DNA from: Streptomyces hayashii
Lineage (GTDB): Bacteria; Actinomycetota; Actinomycetes; Streptomycetales; Streptomycetaceae
Assembly (NCBI RefSeq): GCF_024539815.1
Contig: NZ_JAHHIU010000126.1
Coordinates: 1-41,491 of the forward strand
DNA: 41,491 nt
Direction: 5' to 3'
The notes beneath the pieces are model-generated. The model searched no databases. It was not told where the DNA came from and worked only from the letters and a program-made list of their open reading frames with translations. The position numbers and the translations under genes are program-made. Every line of letters starts with the position of its first letter. Positions within the stretch are counted from its first letter, which is position 1. Below, piece by piece: positions 17,989-26,249 of this stretch.

Positions 17989-18122
17989 CTGGGTTCCCTG
18001 CTCTCCTTGTTGGGCCCGAAGTTTCACTTTGGGGGGATGGGGACTCCCCCCTGAAAGAGGTGAATCCTCTGCACGGCCCAACCAGGGCCGCCATCAGTTC
18101 GTACTGCGGTCTTGAGTTGCTG
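17989..18122 (-). other. 134-bp atpH-atpA gap with G/C-run hairpin
   Basis: The gap contains facing G and C runs (around 18032-18052, GGGGGGATGGGGACTCCCCC), which can form a short hairpin before the atpA ribosome-binding site. No ORF is seen. An internal promoter or a translation-control hairpin is possible but not shown. Confidence 0.35.
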
Positions 18123-18944
18123 CTAGCTCGCCATGCGGCGGCCGGCGTCCTCGATGCGGTCCGCGAGGGAGCCGTTGATCACCTCGTCACCGACCTGCAC
18201 CCGGATCCCGCCGAGGACCGCGGGGTCCACGTCGAGGTTGAGGTGCATCCTGCGGCCGTAGAGCTTCGCGAGGGCCGCGCCGAGGCGCTGCTTCTGCGGG
18301 TCGCTCAGCGGCACCGCCGAGGTGACGACGGCGACCATGCGGTCGCGGCGCTCCGCGGCGAGCTTGGACAGGGACTCAAGGCCCGCTTCCAGGCTACGTC
18401 CACGCGGTGCGATCACGAGGCGCGTCACCAGTCGCTCGGTGGCCGCGTCGGCCCGGCCCCCGAGCAGGCTGTGCAGCAGCTCGCTCTTGGCCGGGACGGT
18501 GGCCTTCCGGTCGGTCAGTGCGGCGCGCAGCTCGGTGTTGGAGGAGACGATCCGCCCGAAGCGGAACAGCTCGTCCTCGACGTCGTCGAGCGTACCGGCC
18601 TTCTGCGCGGCGGTGAGGTCGGCGATGTTCGCCAGCTCTTCCAGCACGTCCACCAGGTCGCGGGACTGCGACCAGCGGGAGCGCACCGTGCCGGCCACCA
18701 GATCGGCGGTGTGACCGCTGATCCGGCTGCCGAGCAGGCGCTGGACCAGCTCGGCCTTGCGGTCGGCGGCCTGCGCCGGGTCGGTGAGGACCCGACGCAG
18801 CGAGATCTCGCCGTGGAGCAGCGCCGTGACGGACGCCAGTTCCTCTGCGAGCAGCGCCGCGTCCACGGACGTGGAGTCCGTCAGCGCGTCAAGACGCTCA
18901 CGGGCTGCTGCGAATGCCTCGCGGCTGGCTCCGTGTGCGGTCAT
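18123..18944 (-). CDS. atpH: F1Fo ATP synthase delta subunit
   Basis: This 273-aa peripheral stalk subunit links F1 to the b subunits. The long actinobacterial form is seen: an N-terminal helical domain to about residue 110 and a C-terminal part with R-G-R-S-L-E-A-G-L-E-S-L-S-K-L-A-A-E-R-R-D and the conserved end V-D-P-A-V-L-G-G-I-R-V-Q-V-G-D-E-V-I-N-G-S (key residues spaced). ATG 18944 overlaps the last codons of atpF by four bases, indicating coupling. Confidence 0.96.
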   Translation of the reverse strand: MTAHGASREAFAAARERLDALTDSTSVDAALLAEELASVTALLHGEISLRRVLTDPAQAADRKAELVQRLLGSRISGHTADLVAGTVRSRWSQSRDLVDVLEELANIADLTAAQKAGTLDDVEDELFRFGRIVSSNTELRAALTDRKATVPAKSELLHSLLGGRADAATERLVTRLVIAPRGRSLEAGLESLSKLAAERRDRMVAVVTSAVPLSDPQKQRLGAALAKLYGRRMHLNLDVDPAVLGGIRVQVGDEVINGSLADRIEDAGRRMAS

Positions 18945-19492
18945 CGAGACGCCTCGGCCTTCTCCTCAAGCTCATCGAGGAAGCGGTCGATGACGCGGCT
19001 CTGCCGGGCGTGGTCCTCCAGGGACTCGCCGACGAGCTTGCCGGCCAGGTCGGTGGCGAGCTTGCCGACGTCCTGACGCAGCGCGGACGCGGCGGCCTTG
19101 CGGTCCGCCTCGATCTGGCTGTGTCCGGCGGCGACGATCTCCTCGCGCTGACGCTGGCCTTCCGCGCGCATCTCGACGATGAGCGCGGCGCCCTGCTCCT
19201 GCGCCTCCTGGCGCAGCCGCGCGGCCTCGTGGCGGGCCTCGGCGAGCTGGGCCTTGTACTGCTCCAGAACGCTCTGGGCCTCGGTCCGGGCAATCTCGGC
19301 CTGTTCGATCCCGCCCTCGATGGCGTCGCGACGCTCTTCCAGAACCTTGTTGATGTTCGGAAGGAGCTTCTTGCCCAGGACGAAGAACACGATCGCGAAC
19401 GCGATCAGACCGATGACGAGCTCGGGGATCTCCGGGATCAGAGGATTCTGGGACTCCTCCTCGGCCGCGAGTTGCAGCAAGGGCGAGATCAC
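18941..19492 (-). CDS. atpF: F1Fo ATP synthase b subunit
   Basis: This 183-aa peripheral stalk subunit has one N-terminal membrane helix (about residues 24-43, ELVIGLIAFAIVFFVLGKKL) followed by a long, highly charged helix that dimerises along the stalk. The start is GTG 19492, with AAGGA seven bases upstream. The motif L-L-P-N-I-N-K-V-L-E-E-R after the membrane helix is typical of actinobacteria. The Ala/Glu/Arg-rich helix runs from about 50 to the C-terminus. Its end overlaps atpH. Confidence 0.96.
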   Translation of the reverse strand: MISPLLQLAAEEESQNPLIPEIPELVIGLIAFAIVFFVLGKKLLPNINKVLEERRDAIEGGIEQAEIARTEAQSVLEQYKAQLAEARHEAARLRQEAQEQGAALIVEMRAEGQRQREEIVAAGHSQIEADRKAAASALRQDVGKLATDLAGKLVGESLEDHARQSRVIDRFLDELEEKAEASR

Positions 19493-19532
19493 ATCAGTTC
19501 CTTCCGTGGAATTCTCTCGTCGGCCGAAACCG

Positions 19533-19778
19533 TCAGACAGACGGGTAGACGAAGCCCATGACCAGGCCGATCAGGGCGAGCGCCTCACAGAGCACGAAGC
19601 CGAGGATCTGGTTCTGACGGATCAGGCCGGCGGCCTCGGGCTGGCGGGCCAGCGCCTGGGTGCCGTTGCCGAAGATGATGCCAACGCCGACGCCGGGACC
19701 GATGGCCGCGAGACCGTAGCCGATGGCAGCGAGATTGCCCTTGATCTGGACCGCGGCGAGGGTGTCGAGAGCGGACAT
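19533..19778 (-). CDS. atpE: F1Fo ATP synthase c subunit
   Basis: This 81-aa proteolipid forms the proton-driven c-ring. It has two membrane helices joined by the polar loop A-R-Q-P-E. The first carries the Gly-rich stretch G-Y-G-L-A-A-I-G-P-G-V-G-V-G-I; the second carries the proton-binding Glu in L-C-E-A-L-A-L-I-G-L-V. ATG 19778 gives a few more N-terminal residues (MSALDTLAAVQIKGNL) than I remember for S. coelicolor, which is a modest difference. Confidence 0.97.
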   Translation of the reverse strand: MSALDTLAAVQIKGNLAAIGYGLAAIGPGVGVGIIFGNGTQALARQPEAAGLIRQNQILGFVLCEALALIGLVMGFVYPSV

Positions 19779-19853
19779 GCCGTAACTTCCTTCTCTTTAC
19801 ACAGGCCGGTGGGGGTTGGCCACCGGAAGTTCAGGGGTGGGTGGTGCGGGTGC

Positions 19854-20663
19854 TCAGTGGTGCTCGGCGAGCGCGCCCTGGATGTAGCTGCAGGACAGGA
19901 GGATGAAGACGTAGGCCTGGAGGGCCTGGATGAACAGCTCGAAGACCGTCATCACGAGGACCATCACGAACGAGACCGCCGAGTAGGCGATGCCGATGCC
20001 GTTGAGCAGGTACCAGGTTCCGATGGTGAAGATCAGGATCAGAACGTGGCCCGCGAACATGTTCGCGAAGAGCCGGACGGCGTGCGTGAACGGCCGGATG
20101 AACACGTTCGACAGGAACTCGAAGAACATGACCATCGGGAACACCGGGCCGAGCGAACGGTCGTAGCCGGTGATGTTCTTGAAGCCGCCGATGAAGCCGT
20201 GGCGCTTGAACGTGATGCTCATCCACAGGATGTAGACCAGAGCGGCGAGACCGGCCGGGAAGGCGATCACGGCGGTGGCCGGGAACTGGGCGATCGGGAT
20301 GATCGACCACAGGTTCATGATCCAGATGAAGAAGAACAGCGCGAACATCAGCGGGACGTACTTCTCGCCCTCGCGCTTGCCGATCGTCTCGTAGACGACG
20401 CCTCGGCGCACGAAGTCGTAGCCGGCCTCGCCGACCATCTGGAGCTTGCCGGGAATCAGCTTCGGCTTGTTGAAGGCCGCCCAGAAGAACCCGATGACGA
20501 CGACGGTGCTCACCAGCGAGAGCAGCATCGGCTTGTTGAACTCGATGCCGCCGACGGTGAAGAGCGGCTCGAACATGAACGAGTGCAGGCCGGGGGTCGG
20601 GAAACCGCACCCGTCGAAAATATGACAGTCGGTCTCGAAGGCGAGCGTCTTGGCGTTACTCAC
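19854..20663 (-). CDS. atpB: F1Fo ATP synthase a subunit
   Basis: This 269-aa membrane subunit provides the proton half-channels. The start is GTG 20663, with AGGAG six bases upstream; an ATG at 20699 would add 12 unconserved residues. Five or six membrane helices are visible. The essential Arg is in F-T-H-A-V-R-L-F-A-N-M-F-A-G-H, and the last helix contains F-E-L-F-I-Q-A-L-Q-A-Y-V-F. The N-terminal D-C-H-I-F-D-G-C-G-F-P-T-P-G-L-H with two Cys is typical of streptomycetes. Confidence 0.96.
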   Translation of the reverse strand: MSNAKTLAFETDCHIFDGCGFPTPGLHSFMFEPLFTVGGIEFNKPMLLSLVSTVVVIGFFWAAFNKPKLIPGKLQMVGEAGYDFVRRGVVYETIGKREGEKYVPLMFALFFFIWIMNLWSIIPIAQFPATAVIAFPAGLAALVYILWMSITFKRHGFIGGFKNITGYDRSLGPVFPMVMFFEFLSNVFIRPFTHAVRLFANMFAGHVLILIFTIGTWYLLNGIGIAYSAVSFVMVLVMTVFELFIQALQAYVFILLSCSYIQGALAEHH

Positions 20664-20885
20664 CGCGAGCTCCTTCAGCGTGGCGCATGGGTACGGCAAC
20701 CTCGATGTGTCGGCGCGGCCTGCGACCGCGGGACGGCACTGGACTGGACTTGCGGATAAGGGGGCGGCGACTGGGCTCCGAACCGTGAGACGTCACAGGC
20801 ACGCTTGCCGCCCGCGCCAGCTCTGCCGCAGTTGTGGCGAGACCATAGCAAAAGAGCGGAAGGCCCTTTACACCGGCCCTACAGG

Positions 20886-21299
20886 TCACGACGACGTCCG
20901 GGCGGAGTCCGGCTCGACGTAGAGGATCTTGGCCTTCATGTGCGAACGCACCTGAGCCGCGATCCACACGAGGGTGGAGGCGAGCAGTGTGAACGCGAAG
21001 CATTTCGGATCGAAGGCCGAGGTCCCCTTGAAAACGATCAGGATGATCATCAGCAACAGGATCTGCGTGGTGTAGAGCAACAGCCCCATCGACTGGAACA
21101 GGTGAGGGAACTGGCGCGCGGTACGCAACAGCACCACCAGTCCGCCCCCCATGAACAGCAGGACGAGCAGCGCACCGAAGACGGCGCCGAGCGCTCCCTT
21201 GCCGCCGGCAACGGCGGCGCTCACCGCGACTCCCGCCACACCCGCGACAGCGGTGGGCAGGGCACAGTGCAGGAGCGTTCGTACGTCGTTGGACTGCAT
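20886..21299 (-). CDS. atpI: ATP synthase operon protein AtpI
   Basis: This 137-aa membrane protein is the first gene of the atp operon. AtpI homologues help assemble the c-ring or act as Mg2+/Ca2+ carriers. ATG 21299 (MQSNDVRTLLHC) has a GGAG box about nine bases upstream. Four membrane helices are visible, near residues 17-38, 42-60, 72-95 and 100-118, with a charged C-terminus (R-S-H-M-K-A-K-I-L-Y-V-E-P). The gap to atpB is 222 bp, long for the operon. The Rex-like site lies about 140 bp upstream. Confidence 0.9.
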   Translation of the reverse strand: MQSNDVRTLLHCALPTAVAGVAGVAVSAAVAGGKGALGAVFGALLVLLFMGGGLVVLLRTARQFPHLFQSMGLLLYTTQILLLMIILIVFKGTSAFDPKCFAFTLLASTLVWIAAQVRSHMKAKILYVEPDSARTSS

Positions 21300-21437
21300 G
21301 GCGGCAACTCCGCATTCAACGGGGGGCAGGGTGTCGTCATGGACGAGCGTAGTCCCGGCCCGAGGGGCGAGAGACCTCACGCCGCCTCGCTCCGAGGGAC
21401 CGTCGTGGTGCGCTCCATCGGCTCTGTCCGGGGGTAC

Positions 21438-21455
21438 TCGTGAACCGTATCACAA
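21438..21455 (-). promoter_or_regulatory. Candidate Rex operator (ROP) upstream of atpI
   Basis: On the minus strand the 18-mer TTGTGATACGGTTCACGA matches 12 of the 14 defined positions of the Rex consensus TTGTGAA-N4-TTCACAA. Rex is the NADH/NAD+-sensing repressor of respiratory genes in Streptomyces. The site is 139-156 bp upstream of the atpI start in an AT-rich stretch likely to include the promoter, so redox control of ATP synthase is a reasonable inference. Confidence 0.6.
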
Positions 21456-21490
21456 ACTATTTGATGAGGTCTTTACCTATTCGGTGTGCC

Positions 21491-21516
21491 CACTGTCACA
21501 CATGAGAGTGACAGTG
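21491..21516. repeat. Perfect 9-bp inverted repeat upstream of the atp operon
   Basis: CACTGTCAC (21491-21499) and GTGACAGTG (21508-21516) are exact complements 8 bp apart, 36 bp upstream of the Rex-like site relative to atpI. The length and spacing fit an operator for a dimeric regulator. I cannot name the regulator. Confidence 0.6.
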
Positions 21517-21980
21517 CGCGTCTGTGCAGGATCGCGGGGAGGTTGTCTGGTATTGGGGGTGTTTGACCGCCCGCATTTCCCCCACGAGTTGGCAATGCTC
21601 TAGTCAGATTCTTACCTTGTCGAGGGTGAACGCGAGGCTTGGACGACCGTCGCGTTCGCCCGCCCGTCATCACTGATTCGACCCTCGTCTCGCGGGGCGT
21701 ACGACCGCTCCGCGGCCGATCGGCGCCCCGCTTCAACCGCCCGTGGACGAGGGGCAGTTCGCCGCCTCCTGGCAAGCGGCGGCCCGGGTTCGCGCCGTCC
21801 TGCGGCAGCGCCGTCCGGCGGCCCGCGGCGGCACGCCGACCGCCCACGCGCTACGGCGTCGCGCGCAGACGTCCCGGGCCCTCAAACGACGACGACGGCT
21901 GCCGGGCCGTGCCCGAGCCGCCTGGACGCCGGCGCGGGCCGGACCACGCGCAGGCCCGCACCGGGCCAGCATGCCCCGCC

Positions 21981-23336
21981 CTATGCCCGCTCGCGCTCCT
22001 GGGTCCGCACCCGCCCTGTCCGCTCCGACAGGGCGGTGCTGCCGTTCAGCTTGCGGTGGGGGCCCGGCTCGCGGGCCGGGACCGTCTCCGGCGTCCGCTC
22101 GACCGGGGACGCTCCCACGGAGACCGGTCCGGCGGCGGCCGCCATGGCCCCGCTGCGCGCCTCCGCCCGCCGCCGCCGGTAGCGGGGCGGGACGAAGGCC
22201 TCGGCCCAGCGCGGCGTGCGCGGCGTGAAGCGCGGCAGCAGAAGCAGCCCGAGTCCGACCGCGCTGAGCGCCACGACGCCGAGGACGATCCACATGGAGG
22301 CCGAGTTGACCGAGTAGGCCAGCGCGCCGAACGCGATCAGCGCCGACCAGAAGTACATGATCAGCACTGCGCGGCTGTGCGAGTGGCCGATCTCCAGCAG
22401 GCGGTGGTGCAGATGCCCGCGGTCGGCCGCGAACGGCGACTGACCGCGCCAGGTGCGCCGCACGATCGCCAGGACCAGGTCGGCGGCCGGGATCGCGATG
22501 ATCGTCAGCGGCATCACCAGCGGGATGTAGACCGGCACCATCTGGTGGACGGCGTTGCGCTCGGACCCGGAGAACAGCTTCATGACGTCGGGGTCGACCT
22601 GGCCCGTGATGGAGATCGCGCCGGCGGCCAGCACCAGCCCGATCAGCATCGAGCCCGAGTCGCCCATGAAGATCCGCGCGGGGTGCATGTTGTGCGGCAG
22701 GAAGCCCAGGCACATGCCCATCAGGATCGCCGCGAACAGCGTCGCCGGGGCGGCGGCCTCGATGCCGTACGAGTACCAGATGCGGTAGGCGTACATGAAG
22801 AACGCGGCCGCCGCGATGCACACCATGCCGGCGGCGAGGCCGTCGAGGCCGTCCACGAAGTTCACCGCGTTGATGGTGATGACGACGAGCGCCACCGTCA
22901 GCAGGGTGCCCTGCCACTGCGTCAGCGCGACCGTGCCGACGAGCGGGATGGGCAGCCACAGGATCGTCAGACCCTGCATGACCATGACGCCGGCGGCGAT
23001 CATCTGGCCGCCCAGCTTGATCAGCGCGTCGATCTCGAACTTGTCGTCCAGAACGCCGATCAGCCAGATCAGGGCCGCGCCCGAAAGCAGGGCGCGCGGC
23101 TCGTTCGACTTCTCGAAGACCTCGTTGAGGTTGGTGAGGTGGTCGGCGACCAGCAGACCGGCGCACAGACCGAAGAACATGGCGATCCCGCCGAGCCGCG
23201 GAGTCGGTTCCCGGTGCACGTCACGGGCCCTGATCTCCGGCATCGCTCCGGCCACGATCGCGAACTTCCGTACCGGCCCTGTCAGCAGATACGTCACCGC
23301 GGCCGTGATGCAGAGCGTCAGCAGGTATTCACGCAC
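21981..23336 (-). CDS. Undecaprenyl-phosphate GlcNAc-1-phosphate transferase (WecA/Rfe/TagO family)
   Basis: This 451-aa polytopic membrane enzyme transfers a sugar 1-phosphate from UDP-sugar to undecaprenyl (or decaprenyl) phosphate. That is the first step in making wall glycopolymers such as teichoic or teichulosonic acids and arabinogalactan-like linkers. GTG 23336 is preceded by GGGGAAG. About eleven helices are visible. Signature residues include P-R-L-G-G near residue 55, the D-D-K loop (G-V-L-D-D-K-F-E), N-x-V-N-F-V-D-G-L-D-G-L, F-M-G-D-S-G-S, and the HxHH motif (R-G-H-L-H-H-R-L). The last ~85 residues are a Pro/Arg/Ala-rich cytoplasmic tail. Its place between the atp operon and glyA is the usual one in Streptomyces. 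Confidence 0.93.
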   Translation of the reverse strand: MREYLLTLCITAAVTYLLTGPVRKFAIVAGAMPEIRARDVHREPTPRLGGIAMFFGLCAGLLVADHLTNLNEVFEKSNEPRALLSGAALIWLIGVLDDKFEIDALIKLGGQMIAAGVMVMQGLTILWLPIPLVGTVALTQWQGTLLTVALVVITINAVNFVDGLDGLAAGMVCIAAAAFFMYAYRIWYSYGIEAAAPATLFAAILMGMCLGFLPHNMHPARIFMGDSGSMLIGLVLAAGAISITGQVDPDVMKLFSGSERNAVHQMVPVYIPLVMPLTIIAIPAADLVLAIVRRTWRGQSPFAADRGHLHHRLLEIGHSHSRAVLIMYFWSALIAFGALAYSVNSASMWIVLGVVALSAVGLGLLLLPRFTPRTPRWAEAFVPPRYRRRRAEARSGAMAAAAGPVSVGASPVERTPETVPAREPGPHRKLNGSTALSERTGRVRTQERERA

Positions 23337-23510
23337 GGGCTTCCCCACAGGTCTCGCTGGCCATCTCAGTCCCACACCCTAGCGATCGTCTACCGCACGG
23401 CGCATATGTGTGAGGACTGCCGGGTAGTGACGATGGTTTCACGTGAGTCTGTGCGCGGGGGCGCACGGGGGGTGCGCGGGAGGGTCCGCACGCGGCACGC
23501 CTACCCCGGT

Positions 23511-24749
23511 TCAGCCCGGATACGGCGGAAACGCGTGGGTGAGCTCGCGCACCTCCTCGCGGGCCTTCTTGCCCTCGACCTCGCCCCGCAGCACCCCCGC
23601 CAGCAGCGCCGCGATCAGCCTCGTCTCCTGCTCCCCCATGCCCTGCGTGGTCAGCGCGGCGGTGCCCAGGCGCAGGCCGCGGGCGTGCGCGTGCGGCAGG
23701 GCGCAGCAGTCCAGCACCATCCCGGCGGCCGCGAGCAGGCCCCGCGCGCCGCGGCCGTCGACGCCGAGCGGGGCGGGGTCGGCGGTGATGAGGTGGGTGT
23801 CGGTCCCGCCGGTGGTGACGCTCAGCCCTTCACTCTCCAGAGCGGCGGCGAGAACCCTCGCATTGGCGACCACCTGATGGGCGTAGACGCCGAACGCCGG
23901 TGTCGCCGCCTCCCCGAACGCGACCGCCTTCGCCGCGATGGTGTGCATCTGCGCGCCGCCCTGCGTGAACGGGAACACGGCCCTGTCCACCCGTTCGGCC
24001 AGGTCGCCGCGGCAGAGGAGCATCCCGCCGCGCGGACCGCGCAGCACCTTGTGCGTCGTGGCGCAGACGATGTCGGCGTACGGCACCGGACTGGGCGCCG
24101 CTCCCCCGGCGACGAGACCGATGGGGTGGGCGGCGTCGGCGATGAGGTGGGCGCCGACCTCGTCGGCCACCTCGCGGAAGAAGGCGTAGTCGATGTGGCG
24201 GGGGTAGGCGATGGACCCGCACACGATCGCCTTGGGCCGGTGGCTCCGGGCCAGTGCCCTGACCTGCTCATGGTCGATGAGGCCTGTCTCCGCGTCCAGC
24301 CCGTAGGGGACGAAGTCGAACCAGCGCCCGGAGAAGTTGGCGGGCGAACCGTGGGTGAGATGGCCGCCGTGCGGCAGCCCGAGCGCGAGAACGGTGTCAC
24401 CGGGCCGCAGCAGCGCCGCGTAGGCGGCCAGCACCGCCGATGACCCCGAGTGGGCCTGGACGTTGGCGTGTCCGGCCCCGAACAGGGCCTTGGCGCGGTC
24501 CACGGCGATGCGCTCGGCGACGTCGACGATCTCGCAGCCGCCGTGGTGGCGGGCCCCCGGATACCCCTCGGCGTACTTGTTGGCGAGCGACGAGCCCAGC
24601 GCGGCCAGCACGGCGGGCGAGGTGAAGTTCTCGGCGGCGACCAGTTGCAGCGTCGACGCCTGCCGCTCCCGTTCCCCGAGCAGGATCTCGGCCAGCTCGG
24701 GGTCCTGCCGGCGCAGGACATCGGCCTCGGGGACATGGGCGACCGACAT
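23511..24749 (-). CDS. glyA: Serine hydroxymethyltransferase
   Basis: This 412-aa PLP enzyme interconverts serine and glycine with tetrahydrofolate and supplies one-carbon units. ATG 24749 (MSVAHVPEADVLRRQDPELAE) follows GGAG by seven bases. The PLP lysine lies in A-T-T-H-K-V-L-R-G-P-R-G-G. Other family segments are Q-L-V-A-A-E-N-F-T-S-P near residue 37, N-K-Y-A-E-G-Y-P-G-A-R near 57 and G-G-T-D-T-H-L near 315. In place of the common consensus A-L-L-x-P-G-D it has L-L-R-P-G-D. Streptomycetes usually have a second copy elsewhere, and this divergent one may be the accessory copy; that is from memory. The gap to the upstream phosphatase-like gene is 178 bp. Confidence 0.93.
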   Translation of the reverse strand: MSVAHVPEADVLRRQDPELAEILLGERERQASTLQLVAAENFTSPAVLAALGSSLANKYAEGYPGARHHGGCEIVDVAERIAVDRAKALFGAGHANVQAHSGSSAVLAAYAALLRPGDTVLALGLPHGGHLTHGSPANFSGRWFDFVPYGLDAETGLIDHEQVRALARSHRPKAIVCGSIAYPRHIDYAFFREVADEVGAHLIADAAHPIGLVAGGAAPSPVPYADIVCATTHKVLRGPRGGMLLCRGDLAERVDRAVFPFTQGGAQMHTIAAKAVAFGEAATPAFGVYAHQVVANARVLAAALESEGLSVTTGGTDTHLITADPAPLGVDGRGARGLLAAAGMVLDCCALPHAHARGLRLGTAALTTQGMGEQETRLIAALLAGVLRGEVEGKKAREEVRELTHAFPPYPG

Positions 24750-24927
24750 GATGCGCTCCGGGGCGTCGACGGTGACGTATGTCCAATGTAGGCCCGTCAC
24801 GGACCCCGCGCGCGGCCTCCACGCCCTGCCGACGCCACCCCGCGGAGCCGGACGGCACCAGGGCGCCACCCGGGCGGCACACCCCGCGAACGGGTTCGGT
24901 TCTCGTGCCGCCACGGGCGCGCCCGGG

Positions 24928-25605
24928 TCAGGTGCGGGCGGGTACGCCTGTCAGGGCCGTGACGACCGGGTCCAGGGCCTGGTGTATCTCGTCGCCGATG
25001 GAGCGGAAGAACGGCAGGGGCGCCCCGTAGGGGTCGTAGACCTCGTCCGCCTCCAGGGTCGGCGCGAGGAGCCACCCGCGTAGAGCCGCCGCCGCGCGGA
25101 CCAGGGCCCGCGCGCGCATCACCACGCCCTCGTCCACCGGGGGGAGGGTGGCCGGGTCGATGGCGTTCACCAGCCGGGTGAACTCCTTCAGGGTGAAGGT
25201 GCGCAGGCCCGCCGAGTGCCCCATGGAGATGACCTGGGCGCGGTGGTCGCGGGTCGCCGTCAGGACCAGGTCGGCCATGATGACGTGCTCGTCGAGGAGC
25301 TCACGCCCGGTGAAGCCGGACGCGTCCGCGCCGAAGTCGGCCAGCACGGCTTCCGCGTTGGCCTCCATCGGCGCGCCCTCGTGGCCCCAGGTGCCCGCGC
25401 TCTCCACGATCAGCCCGCCGCCCAGCACCCCGAGCCGCTGCGACACGAAATGCCGGGTCAGCCGCTCGGTGATGGGCGAGCGGCAGACGTTGCCGGTGCT
25501 GACGTGGAGGATGCGGAAGGTGTCGCGCGGAAACCCGAACGTCGTCGTCTGCTCCGCGGCACGTTCTCCGTTGCCTATGCCACGCCCCGCGTCAGGGGCT
25601 GTCAA
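24928..25605 (-). CDS. Low-molecular-weight protein-tyrosine-phosphatase-like protein lacking the catalytic Cys
   Basis: This 225-aa protein has the LMW-PTP fold preceded by about 30 extra residues. The phosphate loop, normally C-x5-R-S, reads S36-T-G-N-V-C-R42-S: the nucleophilic Cys position is Ser (codon AGC), while the second Cys (41), Arg42 and the general-acid loop (D191-P-Y) are kept. It should therefore bind phosphate esters but not cleave them by the usual route. TTG 25605, with GAGG seven bases upstream, overlaps the sua5 stop by four bases (TTGA), so the two are coupled. Homologues at this locus are annotated as protein-tyrosine phosphatase. It could be a phospho-tyrosine reader, an arsenate-reductase-like relic, or use another residue. 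Confidence 0.85.
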   Translation of the reverse strand: MTAPDAGRGIGNGERAAEQTTTFGFPRDTFRILHVSTGNVCRSPITERLTRHFVSQRLGVLGGGLIVESAGTWGHEGAPMEANAEAVLADFGADASGFTGRELLDEHVIMADLVLTATRDHRAQVISMGHSAGLRTFTLKEFTRLVNAIDPATLPPVDEGVVMRARALVRAAAALRGWLLAPTLEADEVYDPYGAPLPFFRSIGDEIHQALDPVVTALTGVPART

Positions 25606-26249
25606 TTCGCCACCTCAAGGTCGGGTACGACCTTCCGCAGCTCGTCCGCGGAGATCGCGCCCGCCCGCAGCAGCAGCGGCACCTCACGGCTGACGTCGAC
25701 GATCGAGGAGGGCACGTTGCCGGGCGTCGGGCCGCCGTCGAGGTAGACGGAGACCGAGTCGCCGAGCATCTCCTGCGCGTAGTCGCAGTTCTCCGGCGAG
25801 GAGTGACCCGTGAGGTTGGCCGAGGAGACCGCCATCGGGCCGACCTCCGTGAGCAACTCGATGGCGACCGGGTGCAGCGGCATGCGGACGGCGACCGTGC
25901 CGCGGGTGTCGCCCAGGTCCCACTGCAGGGACGGCTGGTGCTTGGCCACGAGCGTCAGCGCGCCCGGCCAGAACGCGTCGACCAGTTCCCAGGCCAGTTC
26001 GGAGAAGTCCGTGACGAGCCCGTGCAGCGTGTTCGGGGAGCCGATGAGGACGGGGGTGGGCATGTTGCGGCCCCTGCCCTTGGCCGCCAGCAGGTCGGCG
26101 ACGGCCTCCGAGGAGAACGCGTCGGCGCCGATCCCGTACACCGTGTCGGTCGGGAGGACCACGAGCTCGCCACGGCGGACGGCGGACGCGGCCTCGCGCA
26201 GACCGGTCACGCGGTCGGTCGCGTCGTTGGTGTCGTATCGCCGTGCCAT
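25602..26249 (-). CDS. L-threonylcarbamoyladenylate synthase (Sua5/YciO/YrdC/TsaC family)
   Basis: This 215-aa cytoplasmic enzyme makes threonylcarbamoyl-AMP from threonine, bicarbonate and ATP for the t6A37 modification of ANN-decoding tRNAs. The family core is clear: V-V-L-P-T-D-T-V-Y-G-I-G-A-D-A near residue 31, the K-G-R-G-R segment after L-L-A-A-K, F-W-P-G-A-L-T-L near residue 90, and S-S-A-N-L-T-G near residue 143. ATG 26249 follows GAGGAGG in the end of the small ORF upstream (TAAATG). It is coupled downstream with the phosphatase-like gene. It is shorter than full Sua5 (no C-terminal domain), like bacterial TsaC. Confidence 0.93.
   Translation of the reverse strand: MARRYDTNDATDRVTGLREAASAVRRGELVVLPTDTVYGIGADAFSSEAVADLLAAKGRGRNMPTPVLIGSPNTLHGLVTDFSELAWELVDAFWPGALTLVAKHQPSLQWDLGDTRGTVAVRMPLHPVAIELLTEVGPMAVSSANLTGHSSPENCDYAQEMLGDSVSVYLDGGPTPGNVPSSIVDVSREVPLLLRAGAISADELRKVVPDLEVAN

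Larger units (their letters stand above)
21300..21980. other. 681-bp intergenic region upstream of the atp operon
   Basis: The region separates wecA (stop 21981) from atpI. I find no convincing gene; frames here are Arg/Pro-rich shadows. The part at 21430-21620 is unusually AT-rich and should hold the atp promoter or promoters. It contains the Rex-like operator and a 9-bp inverted repeat. The part at 21640-21980 is GC-rich with nothing recognisable. Confidence 0.5.

Noticed and set aside
15631..18054. 807-aa plus-strand frame antisense to atpG and atpA
   Set aside because: It crosses two core genes on the other strand; composition is typical of antisense high-GC frames.
21473..22228. Arg/Pro-rich frames on both strands between atpI and wecA
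   Set aside because: They have no recognisable domain or ribosome-binding site, and one overlaps the wecA 3' end.
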